Source of the DNA: UBA11740 sp049273695
Lineage (GTDB): Bacteria > Acidobacteriota > Blastocatellia > Pyrinomonadales > Pyrinomonadaceae
Direction of reading: 5' to 3'
Assembly (NCBI GenBank): GCA_049273695.1
Contig: JBASRE010000048.1
Coordinates: forward strand, 124,001 to 188,000
DNA length: 64,000 bases
Shown: piece by piece, positions 45,801-52,338 of the stretch
Layout: each line of letters begins with the position of its first letter
Position numbering within the stretch: position 1 is the first letter of the stretch
Notes under the pieces: model-generated
The model's input: the letters and a program-made list of their open reading frames with translations, nothing else
The model's database searches: none
Told to the model about the DNA's origin: nothing
Position numbers and translations under genes: made by a program

Positions 45801-45861
45801 GTGGCGCAGACTTCAGTCTGTGTTGTGGAACCTTGGAATCACAGACTGAAGTCTGTGCCAC
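45801..45861. repeat. Inverted repeat after the response regulator gene
   Basis: GTGGCGCAGACTTCAGTCTG (45801-45820, arm to 45822) pairs with CAGACTGAAGTCTGTGCCAC (45842-45861, arm from 45840) with one mismatch over 22 bp and a 17-nt loop. The arm is itself palindromic (CAGACTTCAGTCTG). It begins 1 bp after the stop of the response regulator gene and may serve as a transcription end, though no T run follows. Confidence 0.85.
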
Positions 45862-46554
45862 TTACTCAGAATTGAATCGATAGCCAACCCAGGGCTCGGT
45901 AAGAATGAAGCGAGGATTTGAAGGATCGCGCTCGATCTTCTTGCGGAGCTGGCCGATAAAAACGCGCAGATATTCATGCTGGCCGGTGTAATCGCCGCCC
46001 CATACGGCTCCGAGCAGCGCACGATGCGTCAGCACCTTACCTGCATTGCGCATCAGGTACGCTAACAGATCGAATTCTTTTGGTGTGAGGTGTACTTCAT
46101 TTCCGCCGCGAGTGACGACATGCGCGTCCAGGTCGATTCGAAATTCACCGGCTTCCAGTATCTGCGTTTGCGCGTCAGCCGCAGGTTGTCGGCGCAATGC
46201 GGCGCGAATGCGTGCTAGCAGTTCGTCCATGCCAAAAGGCTTTGTTACGTAATCGTCAGCGCCGGCGTCAAGTGCCTCGACCTTAGAATTTTCTTCACCT
46301 CGAACCGACAAAACGATGATCGGCACGTCTGAGATTTCACGTAAGCGGCGACACAGTTCGAGTCCACCCATGTTTGGCATTGCGAGATCGGTAATCACAA
46401 GGGAAGGCGTCCAGTCATGAAAAGTCTGCATCGCGAATTCACCGTCGCCGGCGATGCGCACCTCATAGCCCTTTGACGTAAGGCTCCGCATCAACACACG
46501 CGTGAGTTGCGGCTCGTCATCAACTACCAGGATGTGTGGTTTGGTTTCGGTCAT
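45862..46554 (-). CDS. OmpR/KdpE-type response regulator
   Basis: 230 aa. Receiver: ILVVDDEPQLTRVL (acidic pair), SLVITDLAMPNMGG with the phosphorylated Asp near residue 56, VIVLSVRG and DDYVTKPFGMDELLARI with the conserved Lys. The C-terminal winged helix (HLTPKEFDLLAYLMRNAGKVLTHRALLGAVWG, EYLRVFIGQLRKKIERDPSNPRFILTEPWVGYRF) is very close to KdpE. The partner kinase lies upstream on the same strand; the 213-bp gap contains a perfect 19-bp hairpin. Confidence 0.93.
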   Translation of the reverse strand: MTETKPHILVVDDEPQLTRVLMRSLTSKGYEVRIAGDGEFAMQTFHDWTPSLVITDLAMPNMGGLELCRRLREISDVPIIVLSVRGEENSKVEALDAGADDYVTKPFGMDELLARIRAALRRQPAADAQTQILEAGEFRIDLDAHVVTRGGNEVHLTPKEFDLLAYLMRNAGKVLTHRALLGAVWGGDYTGQHEYLRVFIGQLRKKIERDPSNPRFILTEPWVGYRFNSE

Positions 46555-46614
46555 GAAGTAGAGAGTGCCGTAGGCACGAAATGTTTATAGACCAAAGGCT
46601 GTTAGATTGTCTTT

Positions 46615-46656
46615 TCGATTGAGAGAATTCCGATTTCTCGGAATTCTCTCAATCGA
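46615..46656. repeat. Perfect 19-bp hairpin between kinase and regulator genes
   Basis: TCGATTGAGAGAATTCCGA (46615-46633), loop TTTC, and its exact reverse complement (46638-46656). No T run follows in either direction. The rest of 46555-46767 holds a GTGCCGTAGGCAC hairpin (46565-46577) and a GGCGGGCAGTAGCCCGCC piece (about 46709-46726); no gene. Confidence 0.9.
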
Positions 46657-46763
46657 GTAGTCAAAGTGCCACAGGGTTTTATAAGCATTTCGCCGCTCCG
46701 CGGCTAGGGCGGGCAGTAGCCCGCCTCTAAACGATCTGAACCAAGAACATGTTGTCGCGCTAA

Positions 46764-46800
46764 GCCCTCACCCCAACCCTCTACCAGAGGGAGAGGGAGT
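46764..46800. repeat. Short CCCTCACCCCAACCCTCT repeat, overlaps kinase 3' end
   Basis: A fragment of the CCCTCTCC-type family seen at 11143-11230. It encodes the last residues of the kinase (STPSPSGRGLG). Confidence 0.75.
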
Positions 46801-47955
46801 ACTGATCGGCAACTCGATCACGAACCTGGCGCCAGTTCCATTCTCTGCGTCCTCGACCCAGATGCGCCCATGGTGAGCTTCCACAATGCCACGTGCGATC
46901 GCCAGGCCAAGGCCGCTGCCTGCGGGATTCCGGTCTGAGATGTCGCCATCGCGCATGGCGCGAAAGAACTTTTCGAAAACGCGTTCCCGTACCTCCGCCC
47001 GAATTCCCGGACCGCTGTCTTCCACACTGATTACAATCGCGTCCTTGGCCGTCTGTCTCCCTCGTATGGTGATGCGGGATTCCGGCGGAGAGTACTTCGC
47101 AGCATTGTCGATCAAAGTGTAGATGGCTTGTGAAACTGCGTGCTCATCAATGTGCACGAGTGGCAAATCATCAATCCAAACTTCCATGCGATGCGTGCGG
47201 GTGCGAGGTTCGGCCCGTTTCAAAGCGATCGCAACCACGTCCTCGAGCGAAGCCGCTTGTAGTTGCAAGCGCATGTCGCCTGCATCAATGCGCGCCAGTT
47301 TCGTCAGGCCTTCGACAAAGTGATCGAGGCGGTCAGCCTCTTCATCAATCACTTGCAGCATTTCTTTGCGGCTATCGTTGTCGAGTTGCGAGTTGGTTTT
47401 ATTGCGCTCCGCCGCGACCAGATCGTCGAGCATCGCCGTGGCTGAGGCTTTGATCGAAGTCAGGGGCGTGCGGAAGTCGTGCGTGACGGCATCCAGCAAC
47501 GCCGACTTCAAACGTTCGCTCTGCTTCAATGCCTGCGCTTGAGTCGATCGCTCAAACGAATCCTGCAACTCGTGGTAGAGACGTTCGACTTCGATTCTGG
47601 AACTCTCGGCCTCGGCCGCGCGGCGTTTGGCTCTCGCCGAAAGTTGCCCGACGGCGATTGAAGAGATGAAAAACACAGCGAGCGCGAACCAGTTCTGCGG
47701 ATCGCCGATCCTGAAAGTGTGAAAAGGCGGCAGGAAGAAAAAATTAAAACCCAATACGCCCAGGACGGAAGCCAGCAACGCGGGCGCGCTGCCCCACAAG
47801 ATTGCGATAAAAACAATCAGCAGCAGGTAAGTAAACCCTACTGTGGTGGAATTAATGTACGAGCGCAGGACAAACAGTAACGAGGTCAGGACTGCAATAC
47901 TAGTCGCGGCCCAAAAATAGCCCGACCACCCTCGATGCAGGGACACGCTGGACAC
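46768..47955 (-). CDS. DUF4118 sensor histidine kinase, KdpD C-terminal-like
   Basis: 395 aa. Four membrane helices with the DUF4118 pattern (residues about 10-110, including NFFFLPPFHTF). HisKA with phosphorylation site DAVTHDFRTPLTSIKAS near residue 158, and the ATPase part with VSQAIYTLIDNAAKYSP (N box), SVEDSGPGI (G1) and GSGLGLAIARGIVEAHHG (G2). It lacks the KdpD N-terminal sensor and USP domains. The final residues come from a repeat at 46764-46800. It should phosphorylate the response regulator encoded downstream; signal unknown. Confidence 0.9.
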   Translation of the reverse strand: MSSVSLHRGWSGYFWAATSIAVLTSLLFVLRSYINSTTVGFTYLLLIVFIAILWGSAPALLASVLGVLGFNFFFLPPFHTFRIGDPQNWFALAVFFISSIAVGQLSARAKRRAAEAESSRIEVERLYHELQDSFERSTQAQALKQSERLKSALLDAVTHDFRTPLTSIKASATAMLDDLVAAERNKTNSQLDNDSRKEMLQVIDEEADRLDHFVEGLTKLARIDAGDMRLQLQAASLEDVVAIALKRAEPRTRTHRMEVWIDDLPLVHIDEHAVSQAIYTLIDNAAKYSPPESRITIRGRQTAKDAIVISVEDSGPGIRAEVRERVFEKFFRAMRDGDISDRNPAGSGLGLAIARGIVEAHHGRIWVEDAENGTGARFVIELPISTPSPSGRGLG

Positions 47956-48024
47956 GGCGATTATTGTAGAGGAATTTTGCCGATGATTCGCGCCGGCTCA
48001 AGCTTGATGAGTTTTTATCACTTC

Positions 48025-49749
48025 TTAATAACTCAGAATCGCTTCCAGGGCCGCGTCGCCGTTTCTCCGATAGGCGGCGAAGGTCGGCGGCACATAAATC
48101 TGTGGCGCAATCCAGGTGCGTTCGTCCTGTGGATACGAACTTTGCCAGTACAAGTGCGAAACGTTCGCCATGATTCTGCTGTAAGGCAACACGAACGGAT
48201 CTTCTTCACCCACGAAGTTGGGACTTGAGCCGGTTGGTTCGCCAACGAAAATCGCGTTCGTGTCGCGGTCAAAGTAGGTGGCGGCGTTTTGGGCGGCGGA
48301 ATAGGTTCGTCGGCCGATGATGATGAAGAGTTTTCCGCGTCTATTAATCTTCTCGTTTTTAATCACGCCCTGTAAGAGCGGCCGCAGCAGCAGAGTGTTA
48401 CCGCCGTTGTTCCAGCGCATATCGACGACCAGCTTTTCCACTTCCTTTTCGTTGATGAATTTGAAAAGCCTTTCTGAGAATGCGGCGAGCGACTCCTTCG
48501 GATCGTTTCGGACGCTGTTGAATTGAAAATAGACTGTTTTGTTTTCCGGAAGATATTCAAACCAATACGGCGTGGCCGCATTTTTTAGATAGAGCGGAAC
48601 CGGCGTTCCAAGAGTCTGCGACAAATTCACCCAGGCGGGCGGATTCGGTTTCACGTTCCAGATGTTCGGGTGCGTCATGTCCGTGGTGAGAATGACGGTG
48701 CGGTCTTTGCCGTCCATCCCGCGCAACACGAGTTCGACTTTATCGGGGTGGGGAATTGCGCCGGCCGCGTGCAGCAAAGGCAGATGCCGCATCCGGTAAG
48801 GCGCAATTTGCTTAATCCAAATTTTGTTGTCCTCACTCGAAGCCGCGTGCAGGGTTTCGACGATCTCGTTCACCGTCTTGCCGTCGAACTTCATAACCTG
48901 CGCACCGAGCAAGTCTTTATGTTTCGGATCAGCGGCGACGATAAATAAACCCTCTTCGAACAGGTAGAAGAGCACCGGGACCGTTGCGGCCCATTCTGCT
49001 CGCGCGGTCGTCGGGCCGAGCAAGCCCGAGTGGCCGTCGCCGACCTTTCGCATCAGGCGCATCATTTCGATGGCAATCTGCGCATCGCTTAGTTTCGGGA
49101 TTCCGTCATGAATCTTCTTCACCTGCGCGTCGAATTTAGGTTCCGTGCCGATCCGTGGAAACAGGTTCCAACCTCGCCGTTTGATTTCGCGCACGAGAAA
49201 TTGCAAGTCCGTCCGCCAGCCTTCGTCGCGCGTCATCCCTTTGGTATCGATCAGTCCGACGAGGTTTTGAAAACGCACGTCGCCGTGCAAAGACTGCAAG
49301 TCGGTGTCGGTCTGTGCGTGCTGGAGGCTCGGGAATTTCATCGCCAAAGCCTTTTCGAGCCATTTGATCGCCAACTCTTTTTCGCCGAGAAGCGCAAAAT
49401 TGCAGGCGATGTTGTAAGCAGCATTCGCAGGTTGGCCCGCCCCGAGCTCGATTTGTTTTTCGTAAGCCGGAATCGATTTGCGGTAGTCCCTGGCGTTGTA
49501 ATAAGCGGTGCCCATCCGTTCCCAAAAACGACCGTTAACGGGATTGGCTTTTACAATTTGCTCCCACAAGGTCGCAGCTTCGGCCCACTGTTGTGCCTGC
49601 ATCCTGGCTTCAGCCAGCGCCAGCGTTTCGGCGAAGGTTTGCGTCGGCAGTTTCTGGGCTGGCGCTGTCTCCAAACCCAGTGAAGCAGGAGCGAACGTGA
49701 AAGCCAGCGCGATTAAAATCGACTTGAAAGAGTTGGTTGGACGATACAT
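48025..49749 (-). CDS. S41-like peptidase with N-terminal TPR, exported
   Basis: 574 aa with a signal peptide (hydrophobic stretch about residues 9-24). A TPR region (about 40-150, AEAATLWEQIVKANPVNGRFWERMGTAYYNARDY) precedes an S41/tricorn-type fold: DGHSGLLGP, KLVVDMRWNNGGNTLLLRPLL and GRRTYSAAQNAATYF with the likely catalytic Ser near 500. Extracytoplasmic peptide or protein processing is expected. No PDZ domain was recognised. Confidence 0.82.
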   Translation of the reverse strand: MYRPTNSFKSILIALAFTFAPASLGLETAPAQKLPTQTFAETLALAEARMQAQQWAEAATLWEQIVKANPVNGRFWERMGTAYYNARDYRKSIPAYEKQIELGAGQPANAAYNIACNFALLGEKELAIKWLEKALAMKFPSLQHAQTDTDLQSLHGDVRFQNLVGLIDTKGMTRDEGWRTDLQFLVREIKRRGWNLFPRIGTEPKFDAQVKKIHDGIPKLSDAQIAIEMMRLMRKVGDGHSGLLGPTTARAEWAATVPVLFYLFEEGLFIVAADPKHKDLLGAQVMKFDGKTVNEIVETLHAASSEDNKIWIKQIAPYRMRHLPLLHAAGAIPHPDKVELVLRGMDGKDRTVILTTDMTHPNIWNVKPNPPAWVNLSQTLGTPVPLYLKNAATPYWFEYLPENKTVYFQFNSVRNDPKESLAAFSERLFKFINEKEVEKLVVDMRWNNGGNTLLLRPLLQGVIKNEKINRRGKLFIIIGRRTYSAAQNAATYFDRDTNAIFVGEPTGSSPNFVGEEDPFVLPYSRIMANVSHLYWQSSYPQDERTWIAPQIYVPPTFAAYRRNGDAALEAILSY

Positions 49750-49786
49750 ATGGGCTCCTTTAACGACCGGATGACTTGTTGCTAGC

Positions 49787-50161
49787 TCAAAAAGCTTTGG
49801 CCAAGCTGTATCCGAGCCAGACCAACACTAAACACAGAGCATTCGACGCGACGACATTGACTAAAGCGAGAAACACTTGGCCGTCTCTCAGCAAGGTAAA
49901 GGTTTGTAGGCCGTAGGATGAAAAGGTGGTGAAGCCGCCTAATACTCCAATAAAGACAACGGTTCGAACTGTGGGCGATGTAAGGTTCCGGTCGTAAAAA
50001 AAGTAGAAGAGGAAACCGATTAGAAAACAGCCGAGAGCATTAACTGCGAGGGTGCCAAGCGGGAAAGTTTCGCCGTAGCGTTTAGCGATGAGATCGCCGA
50101 GCCAGTAGCGGAAAATCGTGCCAACGAAGCCTCCTAGACCAACAAACAAAAGCCGTGTCAC
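49787..50161 (-). CDS. crcB: Fluoride exporter CrcB/FluC
   Basis: 124 aa, four membrane helices. The family signatures are GGFVGTIFRYWLG, GTLAVNALGCFLIGFL and GVLGGFTTFSSYGLQT (the TTFSS motif lines the fluoride pore). It forms dual-topology dimers that export fluoride passively. It follows the TauE gene by about 20 bp in the same direction. No crcB-type fluoride riboswitch was found in the short gap. Confidence 0.95.
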   Translation of the reverse strand: MTRLLFVGLGGFVGTIFRYWLGDLIAKRYGETFPLGTLAVNALGCFLIGFLFYFFYDRNLTSPTVRTVVFIGVLGGFTTFSSYGLQTFTLLRDGQVFLALVNVVASNALCLVLVWLGYSLAKAF

Positions 50162-50182
50162 GCAATTTGTCCTTTCATCATG

Positions 50183-50926
50183 CTAGGTCAGGATCAGCTT
50201 TATTCCCGCCACGATCAAGACCAGTCCAAGCAAGCGGCGAATGTTCGCGCTGGCAAGACGTTTACTCCCAAACTCAGCCCCGATAAAGCCACCGAGGATA
50301 GCCGCCGGCGCAAGGACAAAGATAAAACTGGGAAGTGATCCGATACTTGAGACGTTGCCAAGCAGGCCAGAAATGGAGTTGGCGAGAATAAAAGCTGCGG
50401 ACACTCCGGCGGTTTGTCTGGTCTTGGCCCAGCCCATAAGGAGCAATAACGGGGACAGGAAGATTCCGCCCCCTGTGCCCGTCAGTCCTGCCAGCATTCC
50501 GATTACAGCTCCGCAAAGCAGTCCAGCCCAAAGGGGAATATGCCTGATGTCCGCCTGCTCGGTCGCCTTGCGCGCAATGCGAAACAGCTTGTAGGCAGCA
50601 AAGAGCAAGATCACGCCAACGAGGGTTTTATACCAGTGGCCGGGAAGGGTTATGTAACCACCTAAAAATGCAAAGGGAATAGAGGCTAGAGCGAAAGGCC
50701 AAAGCAACCGAAACGAGAAGCAGCCAGCTCGGTAATACTTCACCGTCGCAATGCTGGCAACCAGAATGTTGAGCGTCAGGGCGGTCGGCTTCATCACGGC
50801 AGCTGAAACGCCGAGAAGCGCCATCGCTGCAAGATAACCGGATGCGCCCGCGTGACCGACAGAGGAATATAAAAGCGCACCGGCGAAAATGAGAACGGCG
50901 AGAATGGCAACAGTCAACGGAGTCAT
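50183..50926 (-). CDS. TauE/SafE family anion exporter
   Basis: 247 aa, about eight membrane helices. Family features: ALLYSSVGHAGASGYLAAMALLG at the start and AVIGMLAGLTGTGGGIFLSPLLLLMG in the middle, the two inverted-repeat halves. It moves sulfite, sulfonates or other organic anions. Likely in one transcript with crcB. Confidence 0.9.
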   Translation of the reverse strand: MTPLTVAILAVLIFAGALLYSSVGHAGASGYLAAMALLGVSAAVMKPTALTLNILVASIATVKYYRAGCFSFRLLWPFALASIPFAFLGGYITLPGHWYKTLVGVILLFAAYKLFRIARKATEQADIRHIPLWAGLLCGAVIGMLAGLTGTGGGIFLSPLLLLMGWAKTRQTAGVSAAFILANSISGLLGNVSSIGSLPSFIFVLAPAAILGGFIGAEFGSKRLASANIRRLLGLVLIVAGIKLILT

Positions 50927-51030
50927 GCTTTAAGCTTCGCAGCTTAATCGACACTCACCCTACGAGCAATTCCCGCAACGTCCAAACCTATTCGCGGTTG
51001 GGTTGGGAGGCCAATCCGCAATGAAGTAAG

Positions 51031-51173
51031 TCAGCTTGAACCCTCGACGATGGCTATCTCTTCAGGCGTCAGCTCGTAGAGTTCATAGAAAAGGTTGTCG
51101 ATTTGGCGGTCGAGCGTGGCGCACTTGCTGTCGTAGAAAGTCTTGTCGCGCTCAGTGCGCGCGGAGGCGAAGT
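51031..51173 (-). pseudogene. Duplicated 3' end of the type IIG R-M gene, copy A
   Basis: In frame on the minus strand: ASARTERDKTFYDSKCATLD, continuing RQIDNLFYELYELTPEEIA and ending IVEGSS before TGA (51031-51033). It matches the last 45 residues of the gene at 52328-55360; about 11 differences over 125 bp by eye. It has no start. It lies beyond the small genes 51174-52133, so those genes sit between two copies of the R-M gene end. Confidence 0.88.
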
Positions 51174-51434
51174 CTAAGCCGCTACAATTTCCACTTGGGC
51201 AGAATAACCTAGTTGCTGAAGCAAGCGCTCACAGTCATCCCACTCGAGACCAAAAGCACGAACGTCGGCGAGACCCAACCGCGAAACGACCGTCTTCAAG
51301 ACATCTATGTCGCGCTCGTCAAACTCACCCTCCATCATCGCGCCTTCGGCCCAGTCAACCAACTGAGAGAGAGAGAGTTCGTGGTGAAGATAGCTAGCAA
51401 TTCTCTCGGCAACTGTCTGTCTCGTAATCAACAT
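51174..51434 (-). CDS. Small acidic protein of the toxin-antitoxin cargo, unknown
   Basis: 86 aa, mostly helical and acidic (SYLHHELSLSQLVDWAEGAM, EFDERDIDVLKTVVSRLGLADVRAFGLEW). No family recognised. Located 31 bp after the antitoxin-like gene on the same strand and ending where copy A of the R-M gene end begins. Possibly a further antitoxin or immunity-type partner; inference. Confidence 0.65.
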   Translation of the reverse strand: MLITRQTVAERIASYLHHELSLSQLVDWAEGAMMEGEFDERDIDVLKTVVSRLGLADVRAFGLEWDDCERLLQQLGYSAQVEIVAA

Positions 51435-51465
51435 GGATCAATCGCGAGTTGACGGGTAGGCGCTC

Positions 51466-51678
51466 TTACTTCCCGCGGCTCCGGCGAATCTTTTCGGCGA
51501 TCTGTGCGGCAGTTTCTCCCGGCAGAACATGTTCGCGCTCCTGAGTGTAATCGCCATTGCCGCGTTCATACATCTGCAAGAAGCGGATCAACCCCGTAGG
51601 GCCGAGTTCGCGCGCTAACACTTCCAGGCCAATACTGCGAATCTCTTCCTGACTGAGGTCCTGAGTATTCATACCCAT
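51466..51678 (-). CDS. Antitoxin-like partner of the PIN gene
   Basis: The ATG at 51676-51678 is chosen over 51699: it overlaps the PIN stop as TGATG and has AAGGAG 6 nt upstream. About 70 aa (MGMNTQDLSQEEIRSIGLEV, then RELGPTGLIRFLQMYERGNG). A short helical protein with Lys/Arg-rich end (AEKIRRSRGK), in the usual place for a VapB-type or similar antitoxin, though downstream of the toxin. Assignment rests on context. Confidence 0.7.
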   Translation of the reverse strand: MGMNTQDLSQEEIRSIGLEVLARELGPTGLIRFLQMYERGNGDYTQEREHVLPGETAAQIAEKIRRSRGK

Positions 51679-52133
51679 CACGATCTCCTTCGCACCCATT
51701 CTAACGGATTGGCAACCTGAACTCGAATGTCGTCAGCAAACCGGGCGGCACGCTTCAATAGCTTATCGTCAGTCGTAAGGAAGACGGCCACTCCGGCACT
51801 TTCGGCGCACGCCAAGTGCAGGGCGTCAAGGCCTGTAAATCCCATTAGCTCAAGTTCACCGGCTCGCGCGTCCTCGTCACCGCCCGCCGAGACTCTGATT
51901 CCAGCGTAAGCGGCTAGTAGCATCGCTTTGAGAGCGCGTTCGGGATCAGAATTCTGGGCGATCTCGTATTCAATAACTTCGCTTCCAACCCAGACGAGTT
52001 CACCAGCTTCGACTTGAGCCAGGATGAGTTTCACCGCTTCGGCTTCGAGGTGGACGCGTGCTTGGCGCTGATCATCGAAAGAGCGTTGAAGGCAGCATAC
52101 GTCCAGGTAGATTCTGAGAACTTCGTTGCTCAT
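51678..52133 (-). CDS. PIN-domain ribonuclease (VapC-like toxin)
   Basis: About 151 aa from the ATG at 52131-52133, which lies 1 nt after the stop of copy B of the R-M gene end (TGATATG); a start at 52172 is inside that copy. PIN fold: RIYLDVCCLQRSFDD with the first acidic residue, EVIEYEI in the middle, MGFTGLDALHLACAESAGVA with the central Asp, and FLTTDDKLLKRA with the last acidic pair. Predicted to cut RNA using Mg ions. Its probable antitoxin follows directly. Confidence 0.85.
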   Translation of the reverse strand: MSNEVLRIYLDVCCLQRSFDDQRQARVHLEAEAVKLILAQVEAGELVWVGSEVIEYEIAQNSDPERALKAMLLAAYAGIRVSAGGDEDARAGELELMGFTGLDALHLACAESAGVAVFLTTDDKLLKRAARFADDIRVQVANPLEWVRRRS

Positions 52134-52134
52134 A

Positions 52135-52243
52135 TCATTTCGCCCTGGCGGTTGCTCCTTCAACAATTGCAATCTCTTCGGGTGTCAGCTCGTAGAGTTC
52201 ATAGACAAGATTGTCGATTTGGCGGTCGAGCGTGGCGCACTTG
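52135..52243 (-). pseudogene. Duplicated 3' end of the type IIG R-M gene, copy B
   Basis: Reads HKCATLDRQIDNLVYELYEL then TPEEIAIVEGATARAK and TGA at 52135-52137. The core of about 60 bp is identical to the end of the neighbouring R-M gene. It is cut off from it by the palindromic element 52244-52338. The frame can be extended through the element to 52320, but that ORF looks artificial. Confidence 0.88.
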
Positions 52244-52338
52244 TGGGGCAGTAGCCCAAGCGTCAGCGCGGGCGTTGGTCGATCAGTGTAGTAGGTCATA
52301 AGGTAAACGCCCTCCCTCACGGTCGGGCTACTGCCCCG
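52244..52338. repeat. Palindromic element Pal-3 at the R-M gene end
   Basis: Left arm GGGGCAGTAGCCCAAGCGTC (from 52244) and right arm GACGG-type stretch ending GGTCGGGCTACTGCCCC (52321-52337) form an imperfect hairpin around a 30-bp loop. The right arm supplies the last two codons and the stop of the R-M gene (GSGQ). Related to 31329-31412. Confidence 0.85.

Noticed and set aside
50162..50182. Possible fluoride riboswitch before crcB
   Set aside because: The gap is only about 20 bp and lacks the conserved crcB-motif pseudoknot sequences.
52135..52320. 61-aa minus-strand frame with an ATG
   Set aside because: It is copy B of the R-M gene end extended through the palindromic element; the N-terminal part is repeat-derived.
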